Assembly: GCF_000942395.1 (NCBI RefSeq)
Contig: NZ_LN812102.1
Span: 1,338,816 to 1,402,815 of the forward strand
Direction: 5' to 3'
Length of the DNA: 64,000 nt
Origin: Risungbinella massiliensis
Lineage (GTDB): Bacteria; Bacillota; Bacilli; Thermoactinomycetales; Thermoactinomycetaceae
Each line of letters starts with the position of its first letter. Positions within the stretch are counted from its first letter, which is position 1. The notes under the pieces are model-generated. The model was given only the letters and a program-made list of their open reading frames with translations. It was not told the DNA's origin and made no database searches. Both the position numbers and the translations under genes were made by a program. Shown one piece after another: positions 16,521 through 24,401 of this stretch.

Positions 16521-18004
16521 CAATATCGGCTCTCCTTCCCTTGCATACTCTTCCGCCTCTCAAAATTCTCGTCCATTTTTTTCATCTTGGCATGAAGTTG
16601 TGCCTTCATCTTTTCAAATTCTTCATCAGTCAACTCATCCGAACCCGATTTTCCCTCTAGTTGGTTACGAACTGCTTCTGGCAAATTGGAGTTATTTTTT
16701 GTTGTATTTTTGGTTGTTCGAGTTCGACTCTCCCTTACACTAGAAGCATCTTGACGACTTCGGCGTTTGGTCTTTCCTTCCACTTCTTCTACTTCTTTTA
16801 GACACTGGTTTCTCGCTTGTTCCAACGTTTGGATACCAAGTCGTTTCCAATGACCAGCAATTTTTTCTACCAAAGGTCGAGATAGTTTACGATCATACTT
16901 AATCAACACATAATCAAGCAATACATTGACGACAGCAGACGGAAGTCGAAACTCTGTTAAAAGAGATTCCACTAACTCTACATCTGCTCGGGCTATTTGG
17001 GATCCACCATGATACAACTTCAATAACTCTAATGGCGAAATTTGGGCAAGTCGCTGAAAATGTTGCTCTGCACGGTCATCCATCTTGGTTTTTGGCTCTT
17101 GTGTAAGGGGTTGAGCAATCGTTAGCTTATCTTCTTTTTCTCTTTCCACAAGCTTAAGTCGGTCTTTTCGTTGAACCGAGGGTAATGACCGATATTGATA
17201 GCGATATTCTTGTCTGACATACTCTCGGAGACGTTCACGATCCACACGCCCACCTGGTGTCACATATGGATTTTGAAGAGCTTTAATCAGTCCCCATGAA
17301 TCTAATTGGTAAAAGCAACAGATCTCTTGAATCTCCTCTTCTACTTCTTGAGTCCATGCCTCAGGGCCTAGCATGGTAGCCAATCTCATCTTAATCGGCT
17401 CCAAATCAATCTGCTCTGGGACTTTTGGGCGTTTTCCGTTCATGCCTTCGGTGTTGACAGTCGGAGTGGCTTCTTGCCATTGTGCCGTTTGTAACATTGC
17501 TTGAGGAGAGATCACACCAAATACTTCCTGAAATGATTTGGTGACATTTCGCCCTTCTTTCTTTTTGTCAACAGAGTCCAAGGAAAACAACCACTCCCTT
17601 GTCATCTGAAAACGTTCCTTGCCAATCCGCTCCCAGAGCATCGCTCCTAAAATATCACTAGCAAAAAAATGCACTGGTGCAAGTGGTGGAATCAAGCGAT
17701 ACTCTAAATATTTATCCCATTTATCTGTTTCTGTCTCATATGTTTCCAAAAGACCGATCCCTTCTAGACGTTGTCTAGCCTCCAAGAGCTGTAAAGAGGT
17801 GATCGATAATAGATTAACTAGATAGGAGTGTGTATATAGTGGAGATGCTCCCGGACGATGAAAGGGTAGCTGATATGATAATGTCATATACAAGGCAAAC
17901 GCATCTGTTCCAATTAACGGTTGATATAGATGTGTTAGAGACAAAAAGTCCGTCCCCTCTATTGGACGAACCGAGCGTACAAGCCAACCTTGTTCATTAG
18001 CCAA
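16520..18004 (-). CDS. dnaB: Replication initiation and membrane attachment protein DnaB
   Basis: About 494 residues. The N-terminal region (FLSLTHLYQPLIGTDAFALY) and the late LLKLYHGGSQIARADVELVE region match the Firmicutes DnaB (DnaB_2) architecture with two winged-helix/DnaD-like parts and a lysine-rich C-tail. It works with DnaD and DnaI to load the helicase. I choose the TTG at 18004, ten bases after AGGAGG; an ATG at 18028 lacks a ribosome site and would put AGGAGG inside the coding region. It forms the conserved nrdR-dnaB-dnaI string. Confidence 0.92.
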   Translation of the reverse strand: MANEQGWLVRSVRPIEGTDFLSLTHLYQPLIGTDAFALYMTLSYQLPFHRPGASPLYTHSYLVNLLSITSLQLLEARQRLEGIGLLETYETETDKWDKYLEYRLIPPLAPVHFFASDILGAMLWERIGKERFQMTREWLFSLDSVDKKKEGRNVTKSFQEVFGVISPQAMLQTAQWQEATPTVNTEGMNGKRPKVPEQIDLEPIKMRLATMLGPEAWTQEVEEEIQEICCFYQLDSWGLIKALQNPYVTPGGRVDRERLREYVRQEYRYQYRSLPSVQRKDRLKLVEREKEDKLTIAQPLTQEPKTKMDDRAEQHFQRLAQISPLELLKLYHGGSQIARADVELVESLLTEFRLPSAVVNVLLDYVLIKYDRKLSRPLVEKIAGHWKRLGIQTLEQARNQCLKEVEEVEGKTKRRSRQDASSVRESRTRTTKNTTKNNSNLPEAVRNQLEGKSGSDELTDEEFEKMKAQLHAKMKKMDENFERRKSMQGKESRY

Positions 18005-18047
18005 GAATGTATAACCTCCTCTCCCCATAAAACCAAATACAGAATCT

Positions 18048-18518
18048 CTATTTTAACTCTTTTCCTGATCGATGCAACAAATCTTTTAACTCTGTGACAA
18101 ACACATTTAAATCTTTAAATTGACGGTAAACGGAGGCAAAACGAACATATGCTACTTCATCTAAAGAGACCAGCCGATCCATTACCATCTCTCCTACTTC
18201 TTGAGATGGGATTTCAGCCCGAGAACCTTCTCTTAAATTCCGCTCGATCTCAGACACCAATCGCTCTAACTTTTCCAAGGGTACTGGGCGTTTTTCACAT
18301 GCTCGAATAAGCCCTCGTAGTAATTTATCACGATTAAACTCTTCGCGGCTTCCGTCCTTTTTTACTACAATGAGAGGCTTTAATTCTAGCATCTCAAACG
18401 TGGTAAATCGTTGCTCACACTCTTCGCATTCCCGACGACGACGTATTGCTTTGCCATCATGTACTGGACGAGAGTCGAGAACTTTACTACCTATGTAGCC
18501 GCAATACGGACATTTCAT
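18048..18518 (-). CDS. nrdR: Transcriptional repressor NrdR
   Basis: 156 residues. N-terminal zinc ribbon [17 protein letters not shown] with the second pair CEECEQRF, followed by the ATP-cone domain ([20 protein letters not shown]). NrdR senses ATP/dATP and represses ribonucleotide reductase genes through NrdR boxes. Length is standard. It lies 43 bp upstream of dnaB, the usual order in Bacillales. Confidence 0.97.
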   Translation of the reverse strand: MKCPYCGYIGSKVLDSRPVHDGKAIRRRRECEECEQRFTTFEMLELKPLIVVKKDGSREEFNRDKLLRGLIRACEKRPVPLEKLERLVSEIERNLREGSRAEIPSQEVGEMVMDRLVSLDEVAYVRFASVYRQFKDLNVFVTELKDLLHRSGKELK

Positions 18519-18669
18519 GACAAAGTTCTCCTATCCTAGTAACTTTCCTCCTATTGTATCGAGCTTAAACTACGATGACAACTAACGGTTTTGTCGGTAA
18601 ATTTTGAGTAGGCTCCCATATAGGAAGCCATCTTCTTTTACATGCTCAGCAAATCTGTATTTTATGGAG

Positions 18670-19968
18670 CTAAGCATTCAATATATCTTTACGATGGAAA
18701 TAATAGCCTCCCAAGAGAAGGGATCCTACCAACCAGAATACTAAAATGAGCGAACCTGTGAAAAAAGACAGTTCGAAAACAGTTCCATTGGTAATATAGT
18801 GACTCCAATATTTCCCGATATTTAAATGATAGGAATAAAGCCAAGCAAAATACTTGTTACCCGTTCCTACAGCTTGACCAAACATCGGATTTGCAAAGAT
18901 GAAAATAACGACAAAACTAAATATATTTACTACTAACGCTACCGCAGTACTAACCATAGAACTTTTAAAGAAGGAAGAGCATAGCATGGTAAAGCTCGCT
19001 ACCACTAGCATCGTAAGGCATGATAGCCCATAGGTCGTCCAAACATACTCAGACATTGGGATAATATCCGCCTTCGTATAATCTGGGATCAAAATCTGAT
19101 CACCTTGTCGTTCTTCTCGTGGGATGTTTTTTAGTTCATTAGCAGGGATTGTTTCATAGGTTTGAGGTACATTTACAAATGTTGGCTCATTGGCTCCTGC
19201 TGTTCCATTTACAGCCAATACTCCCAAAATGGTAGTAACGATAAAACCTATACTCAACAAAAGCGTAGCAACGAAACTAACCAACCACTTTCCAATAAAA
19301 ATCTTCCACCGTGAAATTGGGCGAACAAGAAGTAACTTGATAGTTCCAGATGTCGTCTCACCAGATATAAAATCGGCGACTAATAACACTACCAAAAGCG
19401 GTAAAACTGCAAGAACAATCAGAGGGCTGATCTCGCTAAGCATAACGTAGGAGGACGACCATGCATACATAGGATCCAATGGGCGTTGATCCTGATCTAA
19501 CAAATACTGCATCTTCAGAACTTCTTGTTCTCTCAACGCCTCTTCTCTTTTTTGAATAATAGAAGGTTGACCTTGCATATCTTCTCGAAGCTCTTCCGGA
19601 ATGTTTTTTGCTTCATTTAGTCGTTCTGTAATAACTCTTCTCCAATCTCCTGTCTGCATATCCTGGGAGTCTTTTAACTGTTTGTCCATCATGATAATCG
19701 ATTCATTCATATTCTTCATCTCTGATTCCAAAGAACTACGTTCAGTAGGATCTGTCGTTTTAGCTAGTTGTTGTTCGATCTGCGTAACCTGTAATTTCAT
19801 ATCTTCTAATATTTTCTTATCATCATGAATCGAAATGTCAGATCCTGCACCGGTTATCAAAATCAATCCAGCTGCAAATACCAAGGCAAGTCCAACCGTC
19901 ACCCAAATCCGTTTTCGGGCTAAAAGTTTCATCCACTCGACACGAAATACCATTCCAAGATCACGCAT
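18670..19968 (-). CDS. ABC-2 type transporter permease with large extracytoplasmic coiled coil
   Basis: 432 residues. A first TM helix (about 20-40) is followed by roughly 130 residues of charged, heptad-like helix (DDKKILEDMKLQVTQIEQQL and onward), predicted outside the membrane, then five further TM helices. This is the ABC-2 membrane plan with an enlarged first loop, as in many lantibiotic-immunity and sensing exporters. The ATG overlaps the end of the ATPase gene by 8 bp, so the two are coupled. The substrate is unknown; export of peptides or lipid-targeting compounds is a guess. Confidence 0.85.
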   Translation of the reverse strand: MRDLGMVFRVEWMKLLARKRIWVTVGLALVFAAGLILITGAGSDISIHDDKKILEDMKLQVTQIEQQLAKTTDPTERSSLESEMKNMNESIIMMDKQLKDSQDMQTGDWRRVITERLNEAKNIPEELREDMQGQPSIIQKREEALREQEVLKMQYLLDQDQRPLDPMYAWSSSYVMLSEISPLIVLAVLPLLVVLLVADFISGETTSGTIKLLLVRPISRWKIFIGKWLVSFVATLLLSIGFIVTTILGVLAVNGTAGANEPTFVNVPQTYETIPANELKNIPREERQGDQILIPDYTKADIIPMSEYVWTTYGLSCLTMLVVASFTMLCSSFFKSSMVSTAVALVVNIFSFVVIFIFANPMFGQAVGTGNKYFAWLYSYHLNIGKYWSHYITNGTVFELSFFTGSLILVFWLVGSLLLGGYYFHRKDILNA

Positions 19969-20899
19969 ATTCTTTCTTTCCTTTCATGGTCATTGATTTC
20001 TCCCCTGTCAGCTTGAGAAACTCTTCTTCTAGGCTTTGCTTTTTTCGTATTACTTCCGTGATCTGAATCCCACGCATTACCAATTCTCGAATCAGATCTG
20101 GTATTTTCCCCATTGGTACTTTCACTAAAAAAGCGCCTATTTCTGAATTTTGGAACCAAAGCTTTTGTTTTCGTAAAAAAGCTACCACTTCTTGAACTGG
20201 CTCACATACTAATTCAATCGTTTCTTCTTGCTGCTCCAACAGCTTATCCATTGACTGTTCCGCAACAATAATTCCGTTCTGGATAATCGCAATACGATCC
20301 GCTACTTGTTCTATTTCTGCCAAGATATGGCTGGAAACAAAAACAGCCATTCCTTGATCTGCCAATTGACGAATCAGATTTCGAAATTCTCGCATTCCAG
20401 CTGGATCTAATCCATTGGTTGGTTCATCTAATATTAATAGTTTTGGGTTTGAAAGAATGGCTTGAGCTACTCCAAGCCGTTGCCTCATGCCAAGTGAGTA
20501 TGTTTTGACTTTGTCATGGATTCGATCAGTTAGTTTCACTAACTCGGTCACTTCTTGGATTCGGTATTCTAAATTGGGTATTTTGCTTAGCAATCCAAAA
20601 TGAACGAGATTTTTCCAACCAGACATATAGGAATAAAGTTCGGGATTTTCCACAATACAACCAACATGTTCTAAAGCTTTTTCCCTCTCTTTTTGGATAT
20701 CGTGACCACAAACTTCCACCGTGCCCGAAGTAGGTTTAATGAGACCTACCAACATTCGAATCGTAGTAGTCTTTCCCGCTCCATTTGGTCCTAAAAAACC
20801 ATATATTTCACCAGGTTTTACATTCATACTGATCCCATGGATAATTCTCTTTTTTCCAATTACTTTGGATACATTTCGCAACTTCAATATGGTTTCCAT
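19961..20899 (-). CDS. ABC transporter ATP-binding protein (BcrA/CcmA-like)
   Basis: 312 residues from the ATG at 20899 with GAGGAGG five bases upstream. Walker A GPNGAGKT, signature YSLGMRQRLGVAQAIL, Walker B LLILDEPTNGLDPAG and the switch histidine in SSHILAE are all intact. A C-terminal regulatory extension (VAFLRKQKLWFQNSEIGAFL) is like that of DrrA/BcrA-type ATPases. With the coupled permease it forms a two-gene exporter. In B. subtilis the gapB-nrdR interval contains speD, so this pair appears to be a lineage-specific insertion or replacement. Confidence 0.9.
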   Translation of the reverse strand: METILKLRNVSKVIGKKRIIHGISMNVKPGEIYGFLGPNGAGKTTTIRMLVGLIKPTSGTVEVCGHDIQKEREKALEHVGCIVENPELYSYMSGWKNLVHFGLLSKIPNLEYRIQEVTELVKLTDRIHDKVKTYSLGMRQRLGVAQAILSNPKLLILDEPTNGLDPAGMREFRNLIRQLADQGMAVFVSSHILAEIEQVADRIAIIQNGIIVAEQSMDKLLEQQEETIELVCEPVQEVVAFLRKQKLWFQNSEIGAFLVKVPMGKIPDLIRELVMRGIQITEVIRKKQSLEEEFLKLTGEKSMTMKGKKEYA

Positions 20900-20971
20900 A
20901 GGTGCCTCCTCAAAATTTTCAAACAATTTACAGTATATCACAACATTTCCTTTTTCGATCTCAAAATAAAA

Positions 20972-20996
20972 ACCTCACTCTATTATAGAATGAGGT
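20972..20996 (-). terminator. Intrinsic terminator of gapB
   Basis: 11-bp stem (ACCTCATTCTA / TAGAGTGAGGT on the minus strand, one internal mismatch) followed by TTTTATTTT, just after the gapB stop. Confidence 0.8.
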
Positions 20997-21017
20997 CTAA
21001 TTTCAGTATATCCGCAA

Positions 21018-22052
21018 TTAGGCAGTGGTCTCTACCAATTCTTTTTTCTCGATCCGTCTACCTACTAGTTTAACTAGATCCACAACACGAGCAGAATAGC
21101 CCCACTCGTTATCATACCAAGCAAGAACTTTTACTTGTCGTTCCCCTACTACCATCGTAGAAAGCGCATCCACTATGGAAGAGTATGGATTACCTACAAA
21201 ATCAGTGGAGACTAGAGGTAGTTTACAATACTGTAGGTATCCTTTCATGTCACCCTCTGCCGCCTCTTGGAACGCTTGATTCACTTGTTCTGCTGTTACT
21301 TCTTGCTTTAGGTCTACGACCAAATCTACGACCGATACATTCGGTGTAGGTACTCGAAGTGCAAAACCATTTAGTTTCCCTTTTAACTCTGGTAAAACGA
21401 GACCCAGTGCCTTGGCTGCCCCTGTTTTGGTTGGGATAATCGACTGCGCACAAGCTCGAGCACGGCGGAGATCTTTATGTGGGTTATCCAGATTTTGTTG
21501 ATCATTTGTATAGGAATGAACTGTTGTCATCAGTCCATGTTCAATGCCAAAGCGATCATGTAATACTTTTGCTACTGGTGCGAGGCAATTCGTTGTACAA
21601 GAAGCGTTCGAAATAATGTGATGTTGCTCGTGTTGATAAAGGTGTTCATTGACTCCCATTACAATCGTAATATCTTCCTCTTTGCCTGGTGCGGTGATGA
21701 CAACCTTCTTGGCGCCAGCTTGTAAATGAAGACCTGCTCCTTGGCGATCGCAGAATTTACCTGTTGCCTCAATTACTACATCAATCGCTAACTCATTCCA
21801 AGGAAGTTCTGCCGGATTACGGTTGGACAATAGTTGTACCATATGGCCGTTTACTTGAATACCTTCTGGTGTAGGAATCACTTCTTCATCGAAAAAACCT
21901 TGAACAGTATCGTATTTAATGAGATGTGCCAAAGTCTCTGCTGGATAACTAGCATTGATCGCTACAACTTCCATAGATGGATCCAAGATTGATTGTCGGA
22001 AAACCATTCGTCCAATTCGACCAAAACCATTTATCGCAACCCGTAATTTCAT
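21018..22052 (-). CDS. gapB: Glyceraldehyde-3-phosphate dehydrogenase, gluconeogenic GapB type
   Basis: 344 residues. Rossmann start MKLRVAINGFGRIGRMVFRQ, catalytic cysteine in SNASCTTNCLAPV, substrate region HSYTNDQQNLDNPHKDLRRAR. The sequence INASYPAETLAHLIKYDTVQG is GapB-like: the residue after the second Rossmann strand is Ala-Ser instead of the Asp-Leu of NAD-specific GapA, fitting NADP use and the gluconeogenic direction. It sits between the ABC exporter and the lytic transglycosylase/coaE/mutM/polA string, as in B. subtilis. Repression by CcpN under glycolytic growth is known in Bacillus but not shown here. Confidence 0.92.
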   Translation of the reverse strand: MKLRVAINGFGRIGRMVFRQSILDPSMEVVAINASYPAETLAHLIKYDTVQGFFDEEVIPTPEGIQVNGHMVQLLSNRNPAELPWNELAIDVVIEATGKFCDRQGAGLHLQAGAKKVVITAPGKEEDITIVMGVNEHLYQHEQHHIISNASCTTNCLAPVAKVLHDRFGIEHGLMTTVHSYTNDQQNLDNPHKDLRRARACAQSIIPTKTGAAKALGLVLPELKGKLNGFALRVPTPNVSVVDLVVDLKQEVTAEQVNQAFQEAAEGDMKGYLQYCKLPLVSTDFVGNPYSSIVDALSTMVVGERQVKVLAWYDNEWGYSARVVDLVKLVGRRIEKKELVETTA

Positions 22053-22143
22053 ATCATAATAGCCCCTTTTAATTAATTATATTACATACCATTTCAACTA
22101 CATATTATATTAAGTATGTCACATTGACAACAGATAACAAAAA

Positions 22144-22176
22144 AAACCTTGCTCTTTTATAATAAGAACAAGGTTT
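22144..22176 (-). terminator. Intrinsic terminator of the transglycosylase gene
   Basis: Stem AAACCTTG.TCTT / AAGAG.CAAGGTTT followed by TTTTTTGTT on the minus strand, right at the stop codon of the gene. Confidence 0.75.
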
Positions 22177-22179
22177 AGG

Positions 22180-22824
22180 TTACTTTATTTCCTTTTTCGG
22201 ATGCTTTCGGTAGTATTCTTCTACCTGCTTCCCATAAAGTTCTTTATAGTTATCATAGTAAAAGGTAACTTTTTGAACGTAGTGACGAGTCTCTCCATAC
22301 AACCCCTCTGTGTTGTTTGGATCTCCATCCCATTTTCCACTCTCTATAGCCTTTTTAATCGTACCTGGTCCAGAGTTATATGCAGCAGCAATGATTGCAA
22401 TCTTATCCGTTTGAAACTGCTTGGATAAATCTACCAGATACCAACTACCCATACGTATGTTGATACGAACATCATCTAGTTCATTAATCAGAGAGAGAGA
22501 GAAATTGCCTCTCTTTACAATATCCTTTGCTGTATCTGGCATAATTTGCATTAGCCCTTTGGCGTTTACACGGGATTGTCCATTCGGGTCAAATTTGGTC
22601 TCTGCTCGAATAATCGCCATTACAAGATACGGATCCGCACCAGTAGCTGCAGACTCTTCCAAGATGATCTCCTCATAGCGCAATGGGTACATCCATTTTT
22701 TAACCAGTGGCACGATCAAAAAAGAGGCGACGATAATCACAACAAGTGAGATCAAAATCCACCGTTTAGGTGGCAATGCTTTTACAAGTGGCCGAAGCCA
22801 GAATTTGACTTTAGATAGTTCCAT
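22180..22824 (-). CDS. Lytic transglycosylase (SLT domain), membrane-anchored
   Basis: 214 residues. An N-terminal TM anchor (WILISLVVIIVASFLIVPLV) precedes the SLT fold: catalytic glutamate in MAIIRAETKFDPNGQS, then AKGLMQIMPDTAKDI, IRMGSWYLVDLS and IIAAAYNSGPGTIKKAI. It cleaves peptidoglycan glycan strands with anhydro-muramic formation and should face the outside of the membrane. The gene overlaps the end of coaE by 43 bp in another frame, implying co-transcription. The family is also used in spore germination and division; the exact role is unknown. Confidence 0.9.
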   Translation of the reverse strand: MELSKVKFWLRPLVKALPPKRWILISLVVIIVASFLIVPLVKKWMYPLRYEEIILEESAATGADPYLVMAIIRAETKFDPNGQSRVNAKGLMQIMPDTAKDIVKRGNFSLSLINELDDVRINIRMGSWYLVDLSKQFQTDKIAIIAAAYNSGPGTIKKAIESGKWDGDPNNTEGLYGETRHYVQKVTFYYDNYKELYGKQVEEYYRKHPKKEIK

Positions 22825-23396
22825 AATCGATCAACCTGACTTTCTGTACTTGATAGAGATCCTTGGTTATCGATCACATAATCTGCTATTTGTCTTTTTT
22901 CTTCTATCGACATTTGGGCCTGAATCCTTTGTAAAGCCTCTGTTTCTGTCAATTGGTTTCGCTTTTGAAGTCGTTCCAATTGGACCTCTTTTGGTACATA
23001 TACAACAATAACTTTTTTCACAAATTCGGTCAATTGACTCTCATAGAGAAGCGGTACATCCCAGATCACAACAGCTTCTTGATGCTTGCGATATAAATCT
23101 GTCTGACGATGCATCTCTTGACGAACCAGAGGGTGGATAATCGCATTCAAACGTTTCCGCGCATTTTCATCCGAAAATACAATCGCCCCTAATGCCTCTC
23201 GATTTAGATGTGTTCCATCTAGAAGATGAGAACCAAATGTCTCTACAATTTTTTCCAATCCTGGTGTACCTGGTTCTACCACATTACGCGCAATCTCATC
23301 TGCATCCACAATCTTGGCTCCACGCTTAGCGAACATCTTGCTAACAGTACTTTTGCCAGATGCAATCCCACCAGTCAAACCGACTACCAAGCTCAT
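22782..23396 (-). CDS. coaE: Dephospho-CoA kinase
   Basis: 204 residues. P-loop GLTGGIASGKSTVSKMF, then DADEIARNVVEPGTPGLEKI, and VWDVPLLYESQLTEFV, all CoaE hallmarks. It phosphorylates dephospho-CoA at the 3' ribose hydroxyl, the last step of CoA synthesis. Its end overlaps the transglycosylase start. Order polA-mutM-coaE is as in Bacillus. Confidence 0.96.
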   Translation of the reverse strand: MSLVVGLTGGIASGKSTVSKMFAKRGAKIVDADEIARNVVEPGTPGLEKIVETFGSHLLDGTHLNREALGAIVFSDENARKRLNAIIHPLVRQEMHRQTDLYRKHQEAVVIWDVPLLYESQLTEFVKKVIVVYVPKEVQLERLQKRNQLTETEALQRIQAQMSIEEKRQIADYVIDNQGSLSSTESQVDRLWNYLKSNSGFGHL

Positions 23397-23491
23397 ATGA
23401 GATCCTCCTACTGCTACAAAATCCTATCGTTCTAGGGCTGTCCTTCCTATTGGAGGAACTACTTTGTAACGTGTCCAAATCTTTGTTTGAG

Positions 23492-24328
23492 TTAGTTTTT
23501 GTTTAGTACCTGACATTTTCCACAAAAGTGAGTTCCACGTCCTCCTACCACAATGCGACTAATCGGAGTTCCACAGACTACACATGGTTCCTCTTTGCGA
23601 CCATACACTTGAATTTGAAGCTGAAAATAGCCCATGTCCCCCTCTCCATTGCGATAGGACCGAACAGAGGCACCGCCTGCTTGGACTGCTTTTTGTAAAG
23701 TAGTGCGAATGCTTTGGTGCAGGGATTGAATCTCTTTCGCCGTTAGCGTGTCCACCGTACGTTCTGGATGGATTTTGGCTTGAAACAGGGACTCGTCTAC
23801 ATAAATATTCCCTAATCCAACTAGAAATTCTTGATTTAAGAGGAGCGGCTTGATTTTCGTCTTTCGTTTTTGCAAACCTTTTGTCAACCAATCAATTGTG
23901 AAATCATCGGTTAGTGGCTCCGGACCTAATTTTTTAAGCGGAGGATGTTTGTCTTCTTCCCCACTTTTAAACAATTGCATCGTTCCAAATTGGCGAACAT
24001 CTTGATAACGAAGCTCTGTTCCATCAGTAAAATGAAATATTACATGTGTGTGCTTGGGCACAACCTCCTCTTTTGGGGTGACCCGATATTTCCCTTCCAT
24101 CCGCAGATGAGAAACAATCACATAAGGTGGCACATTGATTTTTAAAAATTTACCTCGACGTCCTACAGACGTAATCGTCTTGCCGGCTAATTTTTCTGCG
24201 AATTCAGATGGAGTATCGGTTTTTTGAATAATGCGAGGTAACGAGACGGTAACTCGCTGAATTGTTTTCCCAACCACTAATTTTTCTAGGGTGCGACGAA
24301 CTGTCTCCACCTCAGGTAATTCTGGCAT
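23492..24328 (-). CDS. mutM: Formamidopyrimidine-DNA glycosylase
   Basis: 278 residues starting MPELPEVETVRRTLEKL, so the catalytic Pro1/Glu2 are present. Helix-two-turn-helix LVGLGNIYVDESLFQAKIHP and the zinc finger CVVCGTPI...GRGTHFCGKCQ close the protein. It removes 8-oxoguanine and formamidopyrimidines and nicks the abasic site. Located directly downstream of polA. Confidence 0.97.
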   Translation of the reverse strand: MPELPEVETVRRTLEKLVVGKTIQRVTVSLPRIIQKTDTPSEFAEKLAGKTITSVGRRGKFLKINVPPYVIVSHLRMEGKYRVTPKEEVVPKHTHVIFHFTDGTELRYQDVRQFGTMQLFKSGEEDKHPPLKKLGPEPLTDDFTIDWLTKGLQKRKTKIKPLLLNQEFLVGLGNIYVDESLFQAKIHPERTVDTLTAKEIQSLHQSIRTTLQKAVQAGGASVRSYRNGEGDMGYFQLQIQVYGRKEEPCVVCGTPISRIVVGGRGTHFCGKCQVLNKN

Positions 24329-24354
24329 CGTATCCCTTCTTTCTTCTCAACAAA

Positions 24355-24379
24355 GGGGAACCTAGTCTTGCGGGTCCCC
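24355..24379 (-). terminator. Hairpin between polA and mutM
   Basis: GGGGACC / GGTTCCCC-type stem with TTTG behind it on the minus strand; a weak terminator or processing site in the polA-mutM gap. Confidence 0.45.
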
Positions 24380-24401
24380 CTGCTTATTTTACAAATCATC
24401 C

